A DNA stretch of 64,000 bases from Alkalilimnicola sp. S0819 (GTDB lineage Bacteria; Pseudomonadota; Gammaproteobacteria; Nitrococcales; WHIW01), in assembly GCF_009295635.1 (NCBI RefSeq), contig NZ_WHIW01000013.1:18053-82052 (forward strand), given 5' to 3'. The position numbers and the translations under genes are program-made. A model generated the notes under the pieces. That model saw only the letters and a program-made list of their open reading frames with translations. It did not search any database and was not told the DNA's origin. Positions 49,071 through 60,323 of the stretch are shown here, piece after piece. The stretch's first letter is position 1; each line of letters starts with the position of its first letter.

Positions 49071-49331
49071 ATGAAAATCCGTGTCGATGTAGATGCCACG
49101 CCGGAGGAGCTGCGGAGCTTTTTCGGTTTGCCCGATGTGGGCCCCTTGCAGGACGAGATCCTGGCCAAGGTGCGGGAGAAGATGTTAGCCGGCGCCGAAG
49201 GTTACGATCCGCTGACGCTGATGAAGCCCTTCCTGCCCGAAGGGATGCAGAGTTTCGAGGGCATGCAGCGTATGTTCTGGGAGGCCATGCGTCAGGGCAT
49301 GGAGATGAATAGCCGTGGGGGCAAGACGTAG
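49071..49331 (+). CDS. Small conserved protein, DUF6489-like
   Basis: 86 residues. 'MKIRVDVDATPEELRSFFGLPDVGPLQDEILAKVREKM' followed by 'DPLTLMKPFLPEGMQSFEGMQRMFWEAM' resembles the DUF6489 family of proteobacterial proteins without known function. It has no signal peptide or membrane helix. Amphipathic helices at the C-terminus rich in Met and Gln suggest an interaction surface. ATG 49071 follows CAGGGG. It lies between rplQ (with a terminator in the gap) and mdh. Confidence 0.72.
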   Translation: MKIRVDVDATPEELRSFFGLPDVGPLQDEILAKVREKMLAGAEGYDPLTLMKPFLPEGMQSFEGMQRMFWEAMRQGMEMNSRGGKT

Positions 49332-49346
49332 CGGCTGTATAAGATC

Positions 49347-49355
49347 TGCTACAAT
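49347..49355 (+). promoter_or_regulatory. Extended -10 promoter of mdh
   Basis: TGCTACAAT (49347-49355), a TGn extended -10 with a five-of-six hexamer, 73 bp upstream of the mdh start. No clear -35. Confidence 0.55.
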
Positions 49356-49427
49356 GCACGCCGTTTTCCGCCGTTGCCGCTTCGGCAGCGGGTTCTTCAA
49401 GCGACCGAATGATTTAGGAGATCGTCC

Positions 49428-50408
49428 ATGAAAGCACCTGTGCGAGTAGCGGTTACCGGCGCGGCGGGTCAGATCGGCTACAGCCTTCTGTTTCGCATCG
49501 CCGCCGGCGATATGCTGGGCAAGGACCAGCCGGTGATCCTGCAACTGCTGGAAATCACCCCGGCTCTGGAAGCCCTCAACGGCGTGGTCATGGAACTGGA
49601 AGATTGCGCCTTTCCGCTGCTCGCCGGTATTACGACCTCCGACAAGGCGGAAGAGGCGTTCAAGGACGCCGATTACGCGCTGCTGGTGGGCGCCCGTCCC
49701 CGCGGCCCGGGGATGGAGCGCAAGGATCTGCTGGAGGCCAACGCTGCGATCTTCTCCGCCCAGGGCAAGGCCCTGAACGATGCGGCCAGCCGCGACGTGC
49801 GAGTACTGGTGGTGGGCAACCCGGCCAACACCAACGCCCTGATCGCCCAGCGCAACGCGCCCGATCTGCCGGCCGGCAACTTCACCGCCATGACCCGCCT
49901 GGACCACAACCGGGCGCTGGCGCAGCTGGCCAACAAGACCGGCGCGCACACCACCGACATTCAGCGCATGACCATCTGGGGCAACCATTCCGCCACCCAG
50001 TATCCGGATATCTTCCACGCCACCGTCAAGGGTCAGGCCGCCAAGGACATGGTGGACGAGCAGTGGCTGGCGGAGCAGTTCATCCCCACCGTGCAGCAGC
50101 GCGGCGCGGCCATCATCAAGGCCCGTGGGCAGTCCTCCGCGGCCTCCGCCGCCAGCTCCGCCATCGATCATATGCGCACCTGGGCCCTGGGCACCGCCGA
50201 AGGTGACTGGACCAGCATGGGCATTCCCTCCGATGGCAGCTACGGCATTGCGGAAGGGCTGATCTACTCCTTCCCGGTCACCTGCAAGGACGGTCAGTAC
50301 GAGATCGTACAAGGGCTGGAGATCAACGAGTTCAGCCGCGAGCGCATGATTGCCACCGAGACCGAGCTCAGTGAAGAGCGGGATGCCGTCAAGCACCTGC
50401 TGCCCTGA
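49428..50408 (+). CDS. mdh: Malate dehydrogenase (cytosolic MDH type)
   Basis: 326 residues. NAD-binding loop '[20 protein letters not shown]' at about residues 9-28; '[15 protein letters not shown]' with substrate-binding Arg residues; 'GNPANTNAL'; catalytic His in '[12 protein letters not shown]' near residue 188. It reduces oxaloacetate reversibly with NADH in the TCA cycle. This is the two-domain cytosolic-type MDH, not the E. coli-type enzyme of 312 residues. ATG 49428 follows TTAGGAGA. It has its own promoter and terminator. Confidence 0.95.
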   Translation: MKAPVRVAVTGAAGQIGYSLLFRIAAGDMLGKDQPVILQLLEITPALEALNGVVMELEDCAFPLLAGITTSDKAEEAFKDADYALLVGARPRGPGMERKDLLEANAAIFSAQGKALNDAASRDVRVLVVGNPANTNALIAQRNAPDLPAGNFTAMTRLDHNRALAQLANKTGAHTTDIQRMTIWGNHSATQYPDIFHATVKGQAAKDMVDEQWLAEQFIPTVQQRGAAIIKARGQSSAASAASSAIDHMRTWALGTAEGDWTSMGIPSDGSYGIAEGLIYSFPVTCKDGQYEIVQGLEINEFSRERMIATETELSEERDAVKHLLP

Positions 50409-50428
50409 TCGGGGCCACGGTTAGAAGG

Positions 50429-50454
50429 AGGGCGCCCTGGGGGCGCCCTTTTTT
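50429..50454 (+). terminator. Rho-independent terminator of mdh
   Basis: Nine-bp stem AGGGCGCCC/GGGCGCCCT, three-base loop, then TTTTTG. It lies 21 bp after the mdh stop. Confidence 0.92.
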
Positions 50455-50460
50455 GTGTCT

Positions 50461-50530
50461 GCTGGTTTTATCCTGGTTATAAAAAAAGAGCGTTTTATTA
50501 TTTTCTGTTTGGCGGCAGGCCCCTTAACCT
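50461..50530 (+). promoter_or_regulatory. AT-rich control region upstream of cysH
   Basis: In a GC-rich context this stretch is conspicuously A/T-rich. It contains the inverted repeat ATAAAA (50479-50484) and TTTTAT (50493-50498). A CysB-type activator site would be expected before cysH; the exact elements could not be assigned. Confidence 0.35.
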
Positions 50531-50558
50531 CCTATCCACGATATGGAAGGAGAGCGCG

Positions 50559-51293
50559 ATGATTCGGGCCGCATTGAGCGAGGCCAGCACTGCCGGCAGG
50601 CCGCACGAAGGTGATCTGGTCGCAACGAATCAGCGCCTGGAGCGGATGACGGCGCAGCAGCGTCTGGCTTGGGCGATGGAGGCTTATCCTGACACGCTGG
50701 TGGTGTCCTCCAGCTTTGGGGCGCAATCGGCGGTCTGCCTGCACCTGGCGGTGACTCTGCGACCGGATATCCCGATCGTGCTGGTGGACACCGGCTACCT
50801 GTTCCCCGAGACCTACCGGTTCGTGGACGAGCTCACTACCCGTCTGGATCTCAACCTCAAGGTCTATCGTGCCGCCCTCAGCCCCGCCTGGCAGGAGGCA
50901 CGCTACGGGCGCTTGTGGGAACAGGGCCTGGAGGGCATCGAGCGCTACAATCGGATGAACAAGGTCGAGCCCATGCAGCGTGCCTTGAGCGAGCTGGGTG
51001 CCGAGGCCTGGGTTGCCGGGCTACGCCGCACCCAGGGGGCCAGCCGCGAGGCTCTGCGGGTGGCCGGCTTGCAGGGCGGGCGGCTGAAATTGCACCCGAT
51101 CATCGACTGGACCGATCGGGACGTCTTCGAGTACCTCAGTGCCCATGATCTGCCCTACCATCCGCTGTGGCACAAGGGTTATGTCTCCATCGGCGACTGG
51201 CACACCACCCGTCCCCTGCACGAGGTGGAGAGCGCGGAGGAAACCCGCTTCTTTGGCTTGAAGCGGGAGTGCGGGCTGCACGAGGCGCTTTGA
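50559..51293 (+). CDS. cysH: Phosphoadenylyl-sulfate (PAPS) reductase
   Basis: 244 residues. '[19 protein letters not shown]' (P-loop-like pyrophosphatase motif), '[13 protein letters not shown]', '[14 protein letters not shown]', and the C-terminal catalytic 'KRECGLH'. The paired cysteines that bind an iron-sulfur cluster in APS reductases are absent, so the thioredoxin-dependent PAPS-specific type is indicated. It reduces PAPS to sulfite. AAGGAGAG precedes the ATG. No other sulfate-assimilation genes are nearby; it converges on uvrA. Confidence 0.93.
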   Translation: MIRAALSEASTAGRPHEGDLVATNQRLERMTAQQRLAWAMEAYPDTLVVSSSFGAQSAVCLHLAVTLRPDIPIVLVDTGYLFPETYRFVDELTTRLDLNLKVYRAALSPAWQEARYGRLWEQGLEGIERYNRMNKVEPMQRALSELGAEAWVAGLRRTQGASREALRVAGLQGGRLKLHPIIDWTDRDVFEYLSAHDLPYHPLWHKGYVSIGDWHTTRPLHEVESAEETRFFGLKRECGLHEAL

Positions 51294-51366
51294 GCGCTAC
51301 CTTCCGGGTTGGAAGCGGCCTTGGCCGCGAATGCCTCACCGGCTTGCCGCCACGCCCCCGCTTCTC

Positions 51367-54195
51367 CTACACCGAGGGCGCCAGCAAGGGCTGGAGGAAG
51401 CGGCCGGTGTGGGAGCCTTCCACCTCGGCCACCTGTTCGGGCGTACCCGCGGCCACCAGTTGTCCGCCGCCGTCGCCGCCTTCCGGCCCGATGTCGATCA
51501 GCCAGTCCGCGGTCTTTATCACGTCCAGGTTGTGCTCGATGATCACTACCGTATTGCCGTGATCCCGTAGCCGCCGGAGCACCACCAGTAACTGGTCGAT
51601 GTCGTGGAAGTGCAGCCCGGTGGTGGGTTCGTCCAGGATGTAGAGGGTACGCCCGGTATCGCGCTTGGAAAGTTCCCGAGCAAGCTTCACCCGTTGGGCT
51701 TCGCCACCGGAGAGTGTGGTGGCGTTCTGGCCGAGCTTGATGTAGCTCAGACCCACTTCCATCAGCATGTCCAGCTTGCGCTTGAGTACCGGTACCGGGG
51801 CGAAGAAGCCCGTCGCCTCTTCCACGGTCATCTCCAGCATGTCGTTGATGTTGCGCCCCTTGTAGCGGATCTCCAGGGTCTCCCGGTTGTAACGCCGCCC
51901 CTTGCAGACATCGCAGGGCACGTACATATCGGGCAGGAAGTGCATCTCCACGCGGATCACACCATCGCCCTGGCAGGCCTCGCAGCGCCCGCCCTTGACG
52001 TTGAAGCTGAAGCGCCCCGGGTTGTATCCCCGCGCTCGAGCCTCGGGCGTGCCGGCGAACAGCTCGCGGATGGGGGTGAACAGGCCGGTATAGGTGGCTG
52101 GGTTCGAGCGGGGCGTGCGACCGATGGGGCTTTGGTCGATGTCCACCACCTTGTCGAGCCACTCCAGGCCGGTGATGTCCTCGCAGGGGGCGGGGGCGGT
52201 GTTGGCACCGTTCAGCTCGCGGGCGGCGCGGGCGTAGAGGGTGTCGTTGATCAGGGTGGACTTGCCGGAGCCGGACACTCCGGTGATGCAGCTCATCAGC
52301 CCCAGCGGGATGTCCACATCCAGGCGCTGCAGGTTGTTGCCTCGGGCACCGCGGATGCGCAACATGCGCTCGGGCTCCGGCGGGTGTCGCCGGGCGGGCA
52401 GGGCGATGGCGCGGCGGCCGCTGAGAAACTGGCCGGTGACGGAGCGCTCGGCGGCGGCGATATCCGCCGGGGGCCCCTGGGCGATGACCTCGCCGCCGTG
52501 GGTGCCGGCCCCGGGGCCCATGTCCACCACGTGGTCGGCGGCGCGGATCGCGTCTTCATCGTGTTCCACCACGATCACCGTGTTGCCCATGTCGCGAAGG
52601 CGCAGCAGGGTGTTGAGCAGTCGTTCGTTATCCCGCTGATGCAGGCCGATGCTGGGTTCGTCCAGCACATACATCACCCCCACCAGGCCGGCGCCGATCT
52701 GGCTGGCAAGCCGTATGCGCTGGGCCTCGCCGCCGGAGAGGGTGTCGGCGCTGCGGTTCAGGGTCAGATAGCGCAGGCCCACATTGGCGAGAAAACCGAG
52801 GCGGGCGTCGATCTCCTTGACGATCTTCTCGGCAATGCGCCCCTTGGCGCCGGGCAGCTCCAGCGCCTGGAAGAAACCGAGCGCGGTGCCTATGGGCATC
52901 TCGGTGATGCGCGCCAGAGTGTGCCCGGCGACGAACACGTGACGAGCGGCCTGGTTGAGGCGGCTGCCGCCGCATTCGCTGCAGGCCGCAGTGCTCAGAT
53001 AGCGGGCCAGCTCCTCGCGGACGATGTTGGAGTCGGTCTCGCGGTAGCGCCGCTCCATATTCGGCAGGATGCCCTCGAAGCTGTGTTCGCGGACCTGTTC
53101 GCGACCGCTGCCGCTGGTGTAGCGAAAGGCGATGGGCTCCTCGCCGCTGCCGCGCAGCAGAACGTCGCGGATCCGCTCCGGAAGGTCCTGCCAGGGGGTC
53201 TCCGGGTCGAAGCCGTAGTGCTCGGCCAGGCTTTGGATCAGGCGCGCGTAGTAGGCGTTGCGTCGATCCCAGCCGCGCACCGCGCCACCGGCCAGGGAAA
53301 GATGGGGGTTCGCCACCACCCGTTCGGCATCGAAGAACTGGCGCTGGCCCAGGCCATCGCAGGCCGGGCAGGCGCCCTTGGGATTGTTGAAGGAGAACAG
53401 GCGCGGTTCCAGTTCGTCGATGGAATAACCGCAGGCGGGGCAGGCGTAACGGGCGGAGAAGAGTATCTCTGGCTGATCGTCGTCCAGCCAGGCGATGCGG
53501 GCAATGCCCTGGGACAGCGCCAGCGCCGTTTCCAGCGAATCGGCCAGGCGCGTGACCAGGTCCGGGCGGACCTTGAAGCGATCCACCACCGCCTCGATGC
53601 GGTGCTTGCGCTTAGGGTCCAGTGCCGGCGGTCGGTCCAGCTCCACCACTTCGCCGTCGATGCGGGCGCGCACGAAGCCCTGGCCGCGCAGCTCCTCCAG
53701 CACCTGCAGGTGCTCGCCCTTGCGCTCGTCCACCAGCGGGCTCAGCAGCATCAGCTTGCTGCCCTCGGGCAGCGCCAGGATCTGGTCCACCATCTGGCTG
53801 ACGGTTTGCGCGTTCAGCGTCAGATCGTGTTCCGGGCAGCGGGGCGTGCCGGCCCGGGCGAACAGCAGCCGCAGGTAGTCGTGGATCTCGGTGACCGTGC
53901 CCACGGTGGAGCGCGGGTTGTGGGAGGTGGACTTCTGCTCGATGGAGATTGCCGGTGACAGCCCCTCGATGTGATCCAGATCCGGCTTTTCCATCATCGA
54001 CAGGAACTGGCGGGCGTAGGCCGACAGGGATTCCACGTAACGACGCTGGCCTTCGGCGTAGATGGTGTCGAAGGCGAGTGAGGATTTGCCCGAGCCGGAC
54101 AGGCCGGTGATCACGATCAAACGGTCCCGGGGCAATTCCAGATCGATGTTCTTCAGATTGTGGGTGCGGGCACCCTGGATTCTGATGGCGTCCAT
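51367..54195 (-). CDS. uvrA: Excinuclease ABC subunit A
   Basis: 942 residues. Two ABC ATPase modules: Walker A '[14 protein letters not shown]' near residue 31 and '[15 protein letters not shown]' near residue 640, each with its own signature ('[14 protein letters not shown]' and '[15 protein letters not shown]') and '[12 protein letters not shown]' Walker B. Zinc modules 'CPACGYS...CPACDG' and 'CEACQGD...CDVCKGR' are present. It scans DNA for bulky lesions with UvrB. No clear LexA box was seen upstream. Divergent from the MFS transporter gene. Confidence 0.97.
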   Translation of the reverse strand: MDAIRIQGARTHNLKNIDLELPRDRLIVITGLSGSGKSSLAFDTIYAEGQRRYVESLSAYARQFLSMMEKPDLDHIEGLSPAISIEQKSTSHNPRSTVGTVTEIHDYLRLLFARAGTPRCPEHDLTLNAQTVSQMVDQILALPEGSKLMLLSPLVDERKGEHLQVLEELRGQGFVRARIDGEVVELDRPPALDPKRKHRIEAVVDRFKVRPDLVTRLADSLETALALSQGIARIAWLDDDQPEILFSARYACPACGYSIDELEPRLFSFNNPKGACPACDGLGQRQFFDAERVVANPHLSLAGGAVRGWDRRNAYYARLIQSLAEHYGFDPETPWQDLPERIRDVLLRGSGEEPIAFRYTSGSGREQVREHSFEGILPNMERRYRETDSNIVREELARYLSTAACSECGGSRLNQAARHVFVAGHTLARITEMPIGTALGFFQALELPGAKGRIAEKIVKEIDARLGFLANVGLRYLTLNRSADTLSGGEAQRIRLASQIGAGLVGVMYVLDEPSIGLHQRDNERLLNTLLRLRDMGNTVIVVEHDEDAIRAADHVVDMGPGAGTHGGEVIAQGPPADIAAAERSVTGQFLSGRRAIALPARRHPPEPERMLRIRGARGNNLQRLDVDIPLGLMSCITGVSGSGKSTLINDTLYARAARELNGANTAPAPCEDITGLEWLDKVVDIDQSPIGRTPRSNPATYTGLFTPIRELFAGTPEARARGYNPGRFSFNVKGGRCEACQGDGVIRVEMHFLPDMYVPCDVCKGRRYNRETLEIRYKGRNINDMLEMTVEEATGFFAPVPVLKRKLDMLMEVGLSYIKLGQNATTLSGGEAQRVKLARELSKRDTGRTLYILDEPTTGLHFHDIDQLLVVLRRLRDHGNTVVIIEHNLDVIKTADWLIDIGPEGGDGGGQLVAAGTPEQVAEVEGSHTGRFLQPLLAPSV

Positions 54196-54291
54196 TCGTT
54201 TCCTGTGCTTTCGGCCAACCTGATACTATACGCGCGCAGCCTGTCGCCGGCATACCGTTGCCGCGCCGTTCTTCTCTTGCAGAGGCCCAGC

Positions 54292-55491
54292 TTGAGTTCG
54301 ACCGCTTCATCCCAATCGCGCGCCATGATGCCCGCCGAGCGCCGCGCCACCTTCGGCCTGGCGTCGATATTCGGGCTGCGCATGTTCGGCCTGTTTTTGA
54401 TCCTGCCGGTGTTCAGCCTGCACGGCGGCGAGCTGCAGGGGGCGACCCCCATGCTCATCGGTCTGGCACTGGGGGCCTATGGCCTGACCCAGGCACTGTT
54501 GCAGATTCCCATGGGCTGGGCCTCCGACCACTGGGGACGACGGCCGGTGATCATCACCGGCCTGCTGGTATTCGCCCTGGGTAGTGTGCTGGCGGCGCTT
54601 TCCGAGAGTATCTACGGCGTGATCGCCGGGCGCGCCCTGCAGGGCGGGGGCGCCATTGCCGCGGCGGTCATGGCGCTGGCCTCGGACCTGACCCGGGACT
54701 CCCAGCGCACCAAGGCCATGGCGGTGATCGGCATGAGCGTGGGCGGTGCCTTTCTCGCCGCGCTGGTGGTCGGGCCGCTGATGGCGGCCTCCCTCGGGCT
54801 GGCGGGGCTTTTCTGGTTGACCGCGCTGCTGGCCCTGGCCGCGCTGCTGGTGTTGTGGCTGGGCGTGCCCGAGGGCGAAGCGCGGCCGGCCGTGCGCACA
54901 GGCCCAGGCCCGCGCTTTCGGGAAATGCTGCGGGATCGGAACCTGTGGCGGCTGGATCTGGGCATCTTCGTGCTGCATCTGATCCTCACCGCCGGCTTCG
55001 TGGCCCTGCCCCTGCTGCTGCGGGACAGGCTGGGGCTGCCCGGTGAGGCGCACTGGCGCGTTTACGTGCCGGTGCTGTTGCTCTCCGTGGTGGCTCTGGT
55101 GCCGGCCATCGGATTCGGTGAGCGCCGGGGGCGTATGCACCAGTTGGTGCCCGGCACGGTCTTGGCGCTGTTGATGGCCTTGCTGCTGCTGGCACTGGCG
55201 CCGGGCGCGGCCTGGCTGTGGTTCGCCCTGTGGCTGTATTTCTCCGCCTTCAATATCCTCGAAGCCTCGCTGCCCTCGCTGATCTCGCGTTTCGTGGACC
55301 CCAGCGCCAGGGGCCGCGCGCTGGGGGTGTATTCCACGGCGCAGTTCGCGGGGGCCTTTGTCGGCGGGCTTGCCGGGGGGCTGTTGTATGGCCTGGGGGG
55401 CAGCAGCCTGCTGTTCCTCGGTTTGGCGGCGCTGTGTGTGCCGTGGCTGCTGGCGACGCTGGGGATGGGGCGGGTGCCCGGCCGCGGCTGA
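54292..55491 (+). CDS. MFS transporter, YajR-like, lacking the C-terminal YAM domain
   Basis: 399 residues with twelve predicted membrane helices. 'ERRATFGLASIFGLRMFGLFLILPVF' and the MFS signature 'GWASDHWGRRPVIITGL' (motif A) are close to E. coli YajR, as is 'GRALQGGGAIAAAVMALASDLTR'. The protein ends at the twelfth helix, so the cytoplasmic ferredoxin-like YAM domain of YajR is missing. The substrate is unknown for the family. TTG 54292 has AGAGG upstream; ATG 54325 or 54328 would also fit. It is a common neighbour of uvrA, but ssb, which often follows, is absent. Confidence 0.85.
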   Translation: MSSTASSQSRAMMPAERRATFGLASIFGLRMFGLFLILPVFSLHGGELQGATPMLIGLALGAYGLTQALLQIPMGWASDHWGRRPVIITGLLVFALGSVLAALSESIYGVIAGRALQGGGAIAAAVMALASDLTRDSQRTKAMAVIGMSVGGAFLAALVVGPLMAASLGLAGLFWLTALLALAALLVLWLGVPEGEARPAVRTGPGPRFREMLRDRNLWRLDLGIFVLHLILTAGFVALPLLLRDRLGLPGEAHWRVYVPVLLLSVVALVPAIGFGERRGRMHQLVPGTVLALLMALLLLALAPGAAWLWFALWLYFSAFNILEASLPSLISRFVDPSARGRALGVYSTAQFAGAFVGGLAGGLLYGLGGSSLLFLGLAALCVPWLLATLGMGRVPGRG

Positions 55492-55665
55492 GTCGCCGTG
55501 GTTCTTGAACAGCCCGCGTCCTGCCCGCATTGACAGGCGCAAGGTTTGCGCGGCGGGGCATGCATGCTGGCCGAAGAGCGGGCCATACGGGCTGCCCATG
55601 AACACAGGCAATAATGGAATCGCAGCCCGGGCATCCGAAACCGGGTGGGGGACAAGGAGCCAAAC

Positions 55666-56943
<1,278 letters not shown>

Positions 56944-56955
56944 GAGGCAAGGATC

Positions 56956-57963
56956 TTGAAGGTACTGGTAACCGGCGCGGCCGGCTTCATCGGCTCCCAC
57001 CTGGCGCACTACCTGCTCGATCGGGGCGACGAGGTGGTGGGTCTGGACAATCTCAACGATTACTACGATGTCAGCCTCAAGGAGGCGCGCCTGGCGCGGC
57101 TCATGCCGCGGCAGGGTTTCAGCTTCGCGCGCCTGGATCTGGCGGACCGGGAGGGGGTGGCCGAACTGTTCCGGGCCGAGGGCTTTCAGCGGGTGGTGAA
57201 CCTGGCCGCCCAGGCCGGCGTGCGCTATTCCCTGGAGAATCCGCACTCCTATGTGGACAGCAACGTCACCGGCTTTCTGAACATTCTCGAAGGCTGCCGC
57301 CATGAGGGGGTGGAGCACCTGGTGTACGCCTCCACCAGCTCCGTCTACGGCGCGCATACCGCCATGCCCTTCTCGGTGCACGAGCACGTGGACCACCCGT
57401 TGGCGATCTACGCGGCCACCAAGAAAGCCAACGAGTTGATGGCCCACTCCTATTCCCATCTTTATGGGCTGCCCACCACCGGGCTGCGCTTTTTCACCGT
57501 CTACGGTCCTTGGGGCCGGCCGGATATGGCGCTGTTCCTGTTCACCCGCAAGATCCTCGCCGGCGAGCCTATCGAGGTGTTCAACTACGGCAATCACCGT
57601 CGGGATTTCACCTTCGTCGAGGATATCGTCGAAGGGGTGGTACGCGTCCTGGACCGTCCGGCCGAGCCCAACCCCGACTGGGATCCGGCGCTGCCGGATT
57701 GCGCCAGCAGCAACGCGCCGTACCGGGTCTACAACATCGGGAACAGCCAGCCGGTGGAATTGATGCGCTACATCGAGGTGCTGGAGGAGTGCCTGGGGCG
57801 CAAGGCGGAGAAGAAGCTGCTGCCGTTGCAGGCGGGGGATGTGCCCGACACCTACGCCGATACCTCGGATCTGGAGCGCGACGTGGGGTATCGGCCGGAT
57901 ACGCCGGTGGAAGAGGGCGTGCGCCGTTTCGTGGCGTGGTATCGGGAGTATTACGGCGTCTGA
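56956..57963 (+). CDS. NAD-dependent epimerase, UDP-glucuronate 4-epimerase-like
   Basis: 335 residues. '[21 protein letters not shown]' start, '[17 protein letters not shown]' typical of LspL/CapI-like UDP-glucuronate 4-epimerases, catalytic 'STSSVYG' and '[11 protein letters not shown]' (Tyr, Lys), and '[17 protein letters not shown]'. It would convert UDP-GlcA (or its N-acetyl form) to the galacto-epimer. TTG 56956 has AGGAGGCAAGG upstream. Coupled with the preceding dehydrogenase. It feeds capsule or LPS synthesis. Confidence 0.88.
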   Translation: MKVLVTGAAGFIGSHLAHYLLDRGDEVVGLDNLNDYYDVSLKEARLARLMPRQGFSFARLDLADREGVAELFRAEGFQRVVNLAAQAGVRYSLENPHSYVDSNVTGFLNILEGCRHEGVEHLVYASTSSVYGAHTAMPFSVHEHVDHPLAIYAATKKANELMAHSYSHLYGLPTTGLRFFTVYGPWGRPDMALFLFTRKILAGEPIEVFNYGNHRRDFTFVEDIVEGVVRVLDRPAEPNPDWDPALPDCASSNAPYRVYNIGNSQPVELMRYIEVLEECLGRKAEKKLLPLQAGDVPDTYADTSDLERDVGYRPDTPVEEGVRRFVAWYREYYGV

Positions 57964-58030
57964 GAACGTGCATTGTGCGGGGTGGCGGAACGTCCCCCCC
58001 GCGCGCCTGCCGGTGGCAGGCCGGGCCGGC

Positions 58031-58501
58031 TTACTCGCCCTCGGTGATGTTCTCGCCTTCCGTCGTGGGCCGATCCAGGTACACGGCCATCACATCGCAG
58101 CGCGCCCCGTGCAGCACAGCATTGGCGGTGGAACCCAGCAGCAGCGCCAGGCCGTGGCGGCTGTGGCTGCCTACCACGATCAGGTCCACGGCGTTTTCCT
58201 CGGCGAAATGCAGGATCTCGTGCTTGGTATGGCCCAGCAGTACATGGCGCTGGGCGTCTTGCAGTTGCATGTCCCGGGCCAGTTCCGTGAGCCGCGCCTC
58301 GGCGGCCTCGCGCATCTCCTCCTCGGCATCCACGCCCGGGGTGTAGAGCAGTTCACCACCGGGCTCCAGCGGCAGGTGCTCCACCACGTGCACCAGGCTG
58401 AGTCTGGCCTGATAACGCTGGGCCAAGTCCCGGGCGCGTGCCGCGACGGCGCGGCTGCGCGGGTCGAAGTCCAGCGCGACCAGCAGGTGACGATAGTCCA
58501 T
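58031..58501 (-). CDS. Universal stress protein (UspA family)
   Basis: 156 residues. 'YRHLLVALDFDPRSRAVAARARDLA' start and the ATP-binding signature 'GSHSRHGLALLLGSTANAVL' (G-2x-G-9x-G-S/T pattern) near residue 115. Usp proteins are cytoplasmic dimers whose role varies. ATG 58501 was chosen because upstream in-frame codons lie inside rsmA. It follows rsmA after 4 bp, an unusual partner for this operon (E. coli has apaG there). Confidence 0.85.
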   Translation of the reverse strand: MDYRHLLVALDFDPRSRAVAARARDLAQRYQARLSLVHVVEHLPLEPGGELLYTPGVDAEEEMREAAEARLTELARDMQLQDAQRHVLLGHTKHEILHFAEENAVDLIVVGSHSRHGLALLLGSTANAVLHGARCDVMAVYLDRPTTEGENITEGE

Positions 58502-58505
58502 CGGC

Positions 58506-59285
58506 TCATTCCCCCTTGGCGGCATTGGCCAGACGCACATAGTCGGCGACCGACAGCGTTTCGGCTCTACTATGCGGTGCCAGTCCGGCGGCTTCAATGG
58601 TCTCGGCGCTCACCAGGCTCTTCAGGCAGTTGCGCAGGGTCTTGCGGCGCTGACCGAAGGCCTGACTGACGATGCGGGCGAACAGGTCCTCGTCCGCCGC
58701 CCGCAGGGGCGGTTCCCGGTAGGGGTGCAGTCGCACCACGGTGGAGACCACCTTGGGGGCCGGGCGAAAGGCGCCCGGGGGAATGTCGAACAGCGGCTCC
58801 ACCCGGCAGCGGTACTGCACCATCACCGAGAGCCGACCGTAGGTGCCGTCGCCGGGCGGCGCGGCCATGCGGTCCACCACTTCCTTTTGCAGCATGAAGT
58901 GCATGTCGGCTATGGCGCTGGCCTGGTCGAGCAGGTGGAAGATCAGCGGGGTGGAGATGTTGTAGGGCAGGTTGCCCACCAGCCGCAGGGGGCGCTCATC
59001 GCGGCGCAGGGCGGTGAAGTCGAAGCGCAGGGCGTCGGCCTCGTGGATGCGCAGGCCGGGCTTGTCGAGCCGGCGCAGCGCGGCCACCAAATCCCGGTCC
59101 AGCTCCACCACGTCCAGTTCGCCGGCGGCTTCCAGCAAGGCCCAGGTCAAGGCCCCCTGGCCCGGGCCTATCTCCACCAGCGGCTCGCCCGGGGCGGGCG
59201 CGATGGCGCGGATGATGTTGTCGATCACCCGCGGGTCGTGGAGGAAATTCTGGCCGAAGCGTTTACGGGGTTGGTGTGAGGCCAT
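58506..59285 (-). CDS. rsmA: 16S rRNA (adenine 1518/1519-N6) dimethyltransferase
   Basis: 259 residues. '[18 protein letters not shown]' start, SAM loop '[17 protein letters not shown]' and the catalytic 'GNLPYNIST'. It dimethylates two adjacent adenines in the 3' end of 16S rRNA late in 30S assembly; loss gives kasugamycin resistance in E. coli. Co-directional with pdxA (33 bp gap). Confidence 0.96.
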   Translation of the reverse strand: MASHQPRKRFGQNFLHDPRVIDNIIRAIAPAPGEPLVEIGPGQGALTWALLEAAGELDVVELDRDLVAALRRLDKPGLRIHEADALRFDFTALRRDERPLRLVGNLPYNISTPLIFHLLDQASAIADMHFMLQKEVVDRMAAPPGDGTYGRLSVMVQYRCRVEPLFDIPPGAFRPAPKVVSTVVRLHPYREPPLRAADEDLFARIVSQAFGQRRKTLRNCLKSLVSAETIEAAGLAPHSRAETLSVADYVRLANAAKGE

Positions 59286-59318
59286 GTCGGCTTCCTGTAG
59301 GTGCTGCGCGATGCGGTG

Positions 59319-60323
59319 TCAGTCGTGGCGTGCCAGGCTGAGTTCGATGGCCAGGTCCAGTGCCGCCCGCAGGCTCCCCGGCTCGGCGCGGCCGCTGCCG
59401 GCCAGGTCCAGGGCGGTGCCGTGATCCACCGAGGTGCGGATGATGGGCAGCCCCAGGGTGATGTTGACCGCCTCGCCAAAACCCACGTGCTTGAGCACCG
59501 GCAGGCCCTGATCGTGATACATGGCGAGCACCGCATCGGCGTCTCGCAGATGGCGGGGGGTGAACAGCGTGTCCGCGGGCAGGGGGCCGAGGAAGTCCAT
59601 GCCCTCGGCGCGCAGGCGTGTCAGCACCGGTTCGATGACCGTGATTTCCTCGCTCCCCAGGTGGCCACCCTCGCCGGCATGGGGATTGAGCCCGCAGACC
59701 AGGATACGCGGTGCATCCAGGGCGAATTTCTCGCGCAGATCCCGGTACAGGATGCGCGCGACCTGCTCCAGGCGCGTCGGGGTCAGCGCGGCGCTGACGT
59801 CCTTCAGCGGCAAATGCGTGGTGGCGAGCGCCACCCGCAGGCTGCCCGCGGCCAGCATCATCACCGGCAGGGGGGCGCCGGTCTGCTCGGCGAAGTATTC
59901 CGTGTGGCCGGTGAAGGGAATGCCCGCATCGTTGATGACGCCCTTGTGCACGGGGGCGGTGACGATGGCCTGAAACATCCCGCGCAGGGCGCCGTCGGCA
60001 GCCAGCCGCAGGCTCTCCAGCACGTAGGGTGCGTTGGCGGTGTCGAGTGTGCCGGCCTTGCAGGGTCGGGCGAGTGGCACCGGGATCACCCCCAGTTCGC
60101 CGGCCTCGCAGGGGCGCGGCGGCTCTCCGGGCCTGATCTCGCGCAGTCGGATATTCAGCCCCAGGGCGGCGGCGCGCTGGCGTAACAGCTGCGGGTCGGC
60201 TATTACTGCCAGTTCGGCCGCCAGTTCAGCGCCGCGCGCCTGTTGGGCGATCTGCACGCACAGCTCCGGCCCGACGCCGGCCGGTTCGCCGGCGGTCAGG
60301 GCGATACGCGGAATGCGGCTCAC
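59319..60323 (-). CDS. pdxA: 4-hydroxythreonine-4-phosphate dehydrogenase
   Basis: 334 residues. '[19 protein letters not shown]' start, '[11 protein letters not shown]' (His metal ligand), '[16 protein letters not shown]' and '[15 protein letters not shown]' are the conserved metal and substrate motifs. It oxidises 4-hydroxythreonine-4-phosphate in pyridoxal phosphate synthesis. It starts at GTG 60323, overlapping the surA stop by 4 bp. Confidence 0.95.
   Translation of the reverse strand: MSRIPRIALTAGEPAGVGPELCVQIAQQARGAELAAELAVIADPQLLRQRAAALGLNIRLREIRPGEPPRPCEAGELGVIPVPLARPCKAGTLDTANAPYVLESLRLAADGALRGMFQAIVTAPVHKGVINDAGIPFTGHTEYFAEQTGAPLPVMMLAAGSLRVALATTHLPLKDVSAALTPTRLEQVARILYRDLREKFALDAPRILVCGLNPHAGEGGHLGSEEITVIEPVLTRLRAEGMDFLGPLPADTLFTPRHLRDADAVLAMYHDQGLPVLKHVGFGEAVNITLGLPIIRTSVDHGTALDLAGSGRAEPGSLRAALDLAIELSLARHD

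Noticed and set aside
51604..53958. 784-codon plus-strand frame over uvrA
   Set aside because: Antisense shadow of uvrA; no ribosome site or domain support.
54196..54291. LexA-box search upstream of uvrA
   Set aside because: No CTG-N10-CAG element was found in the 96-bp divergent gap, so SOS control is not claimed.
57964..58030. Terminator between the epimerase gene and usp
   Set aside because: A GCCTGCC/GGCAGGC stem is present but no U-tract follows on either strand, so I do not call it.
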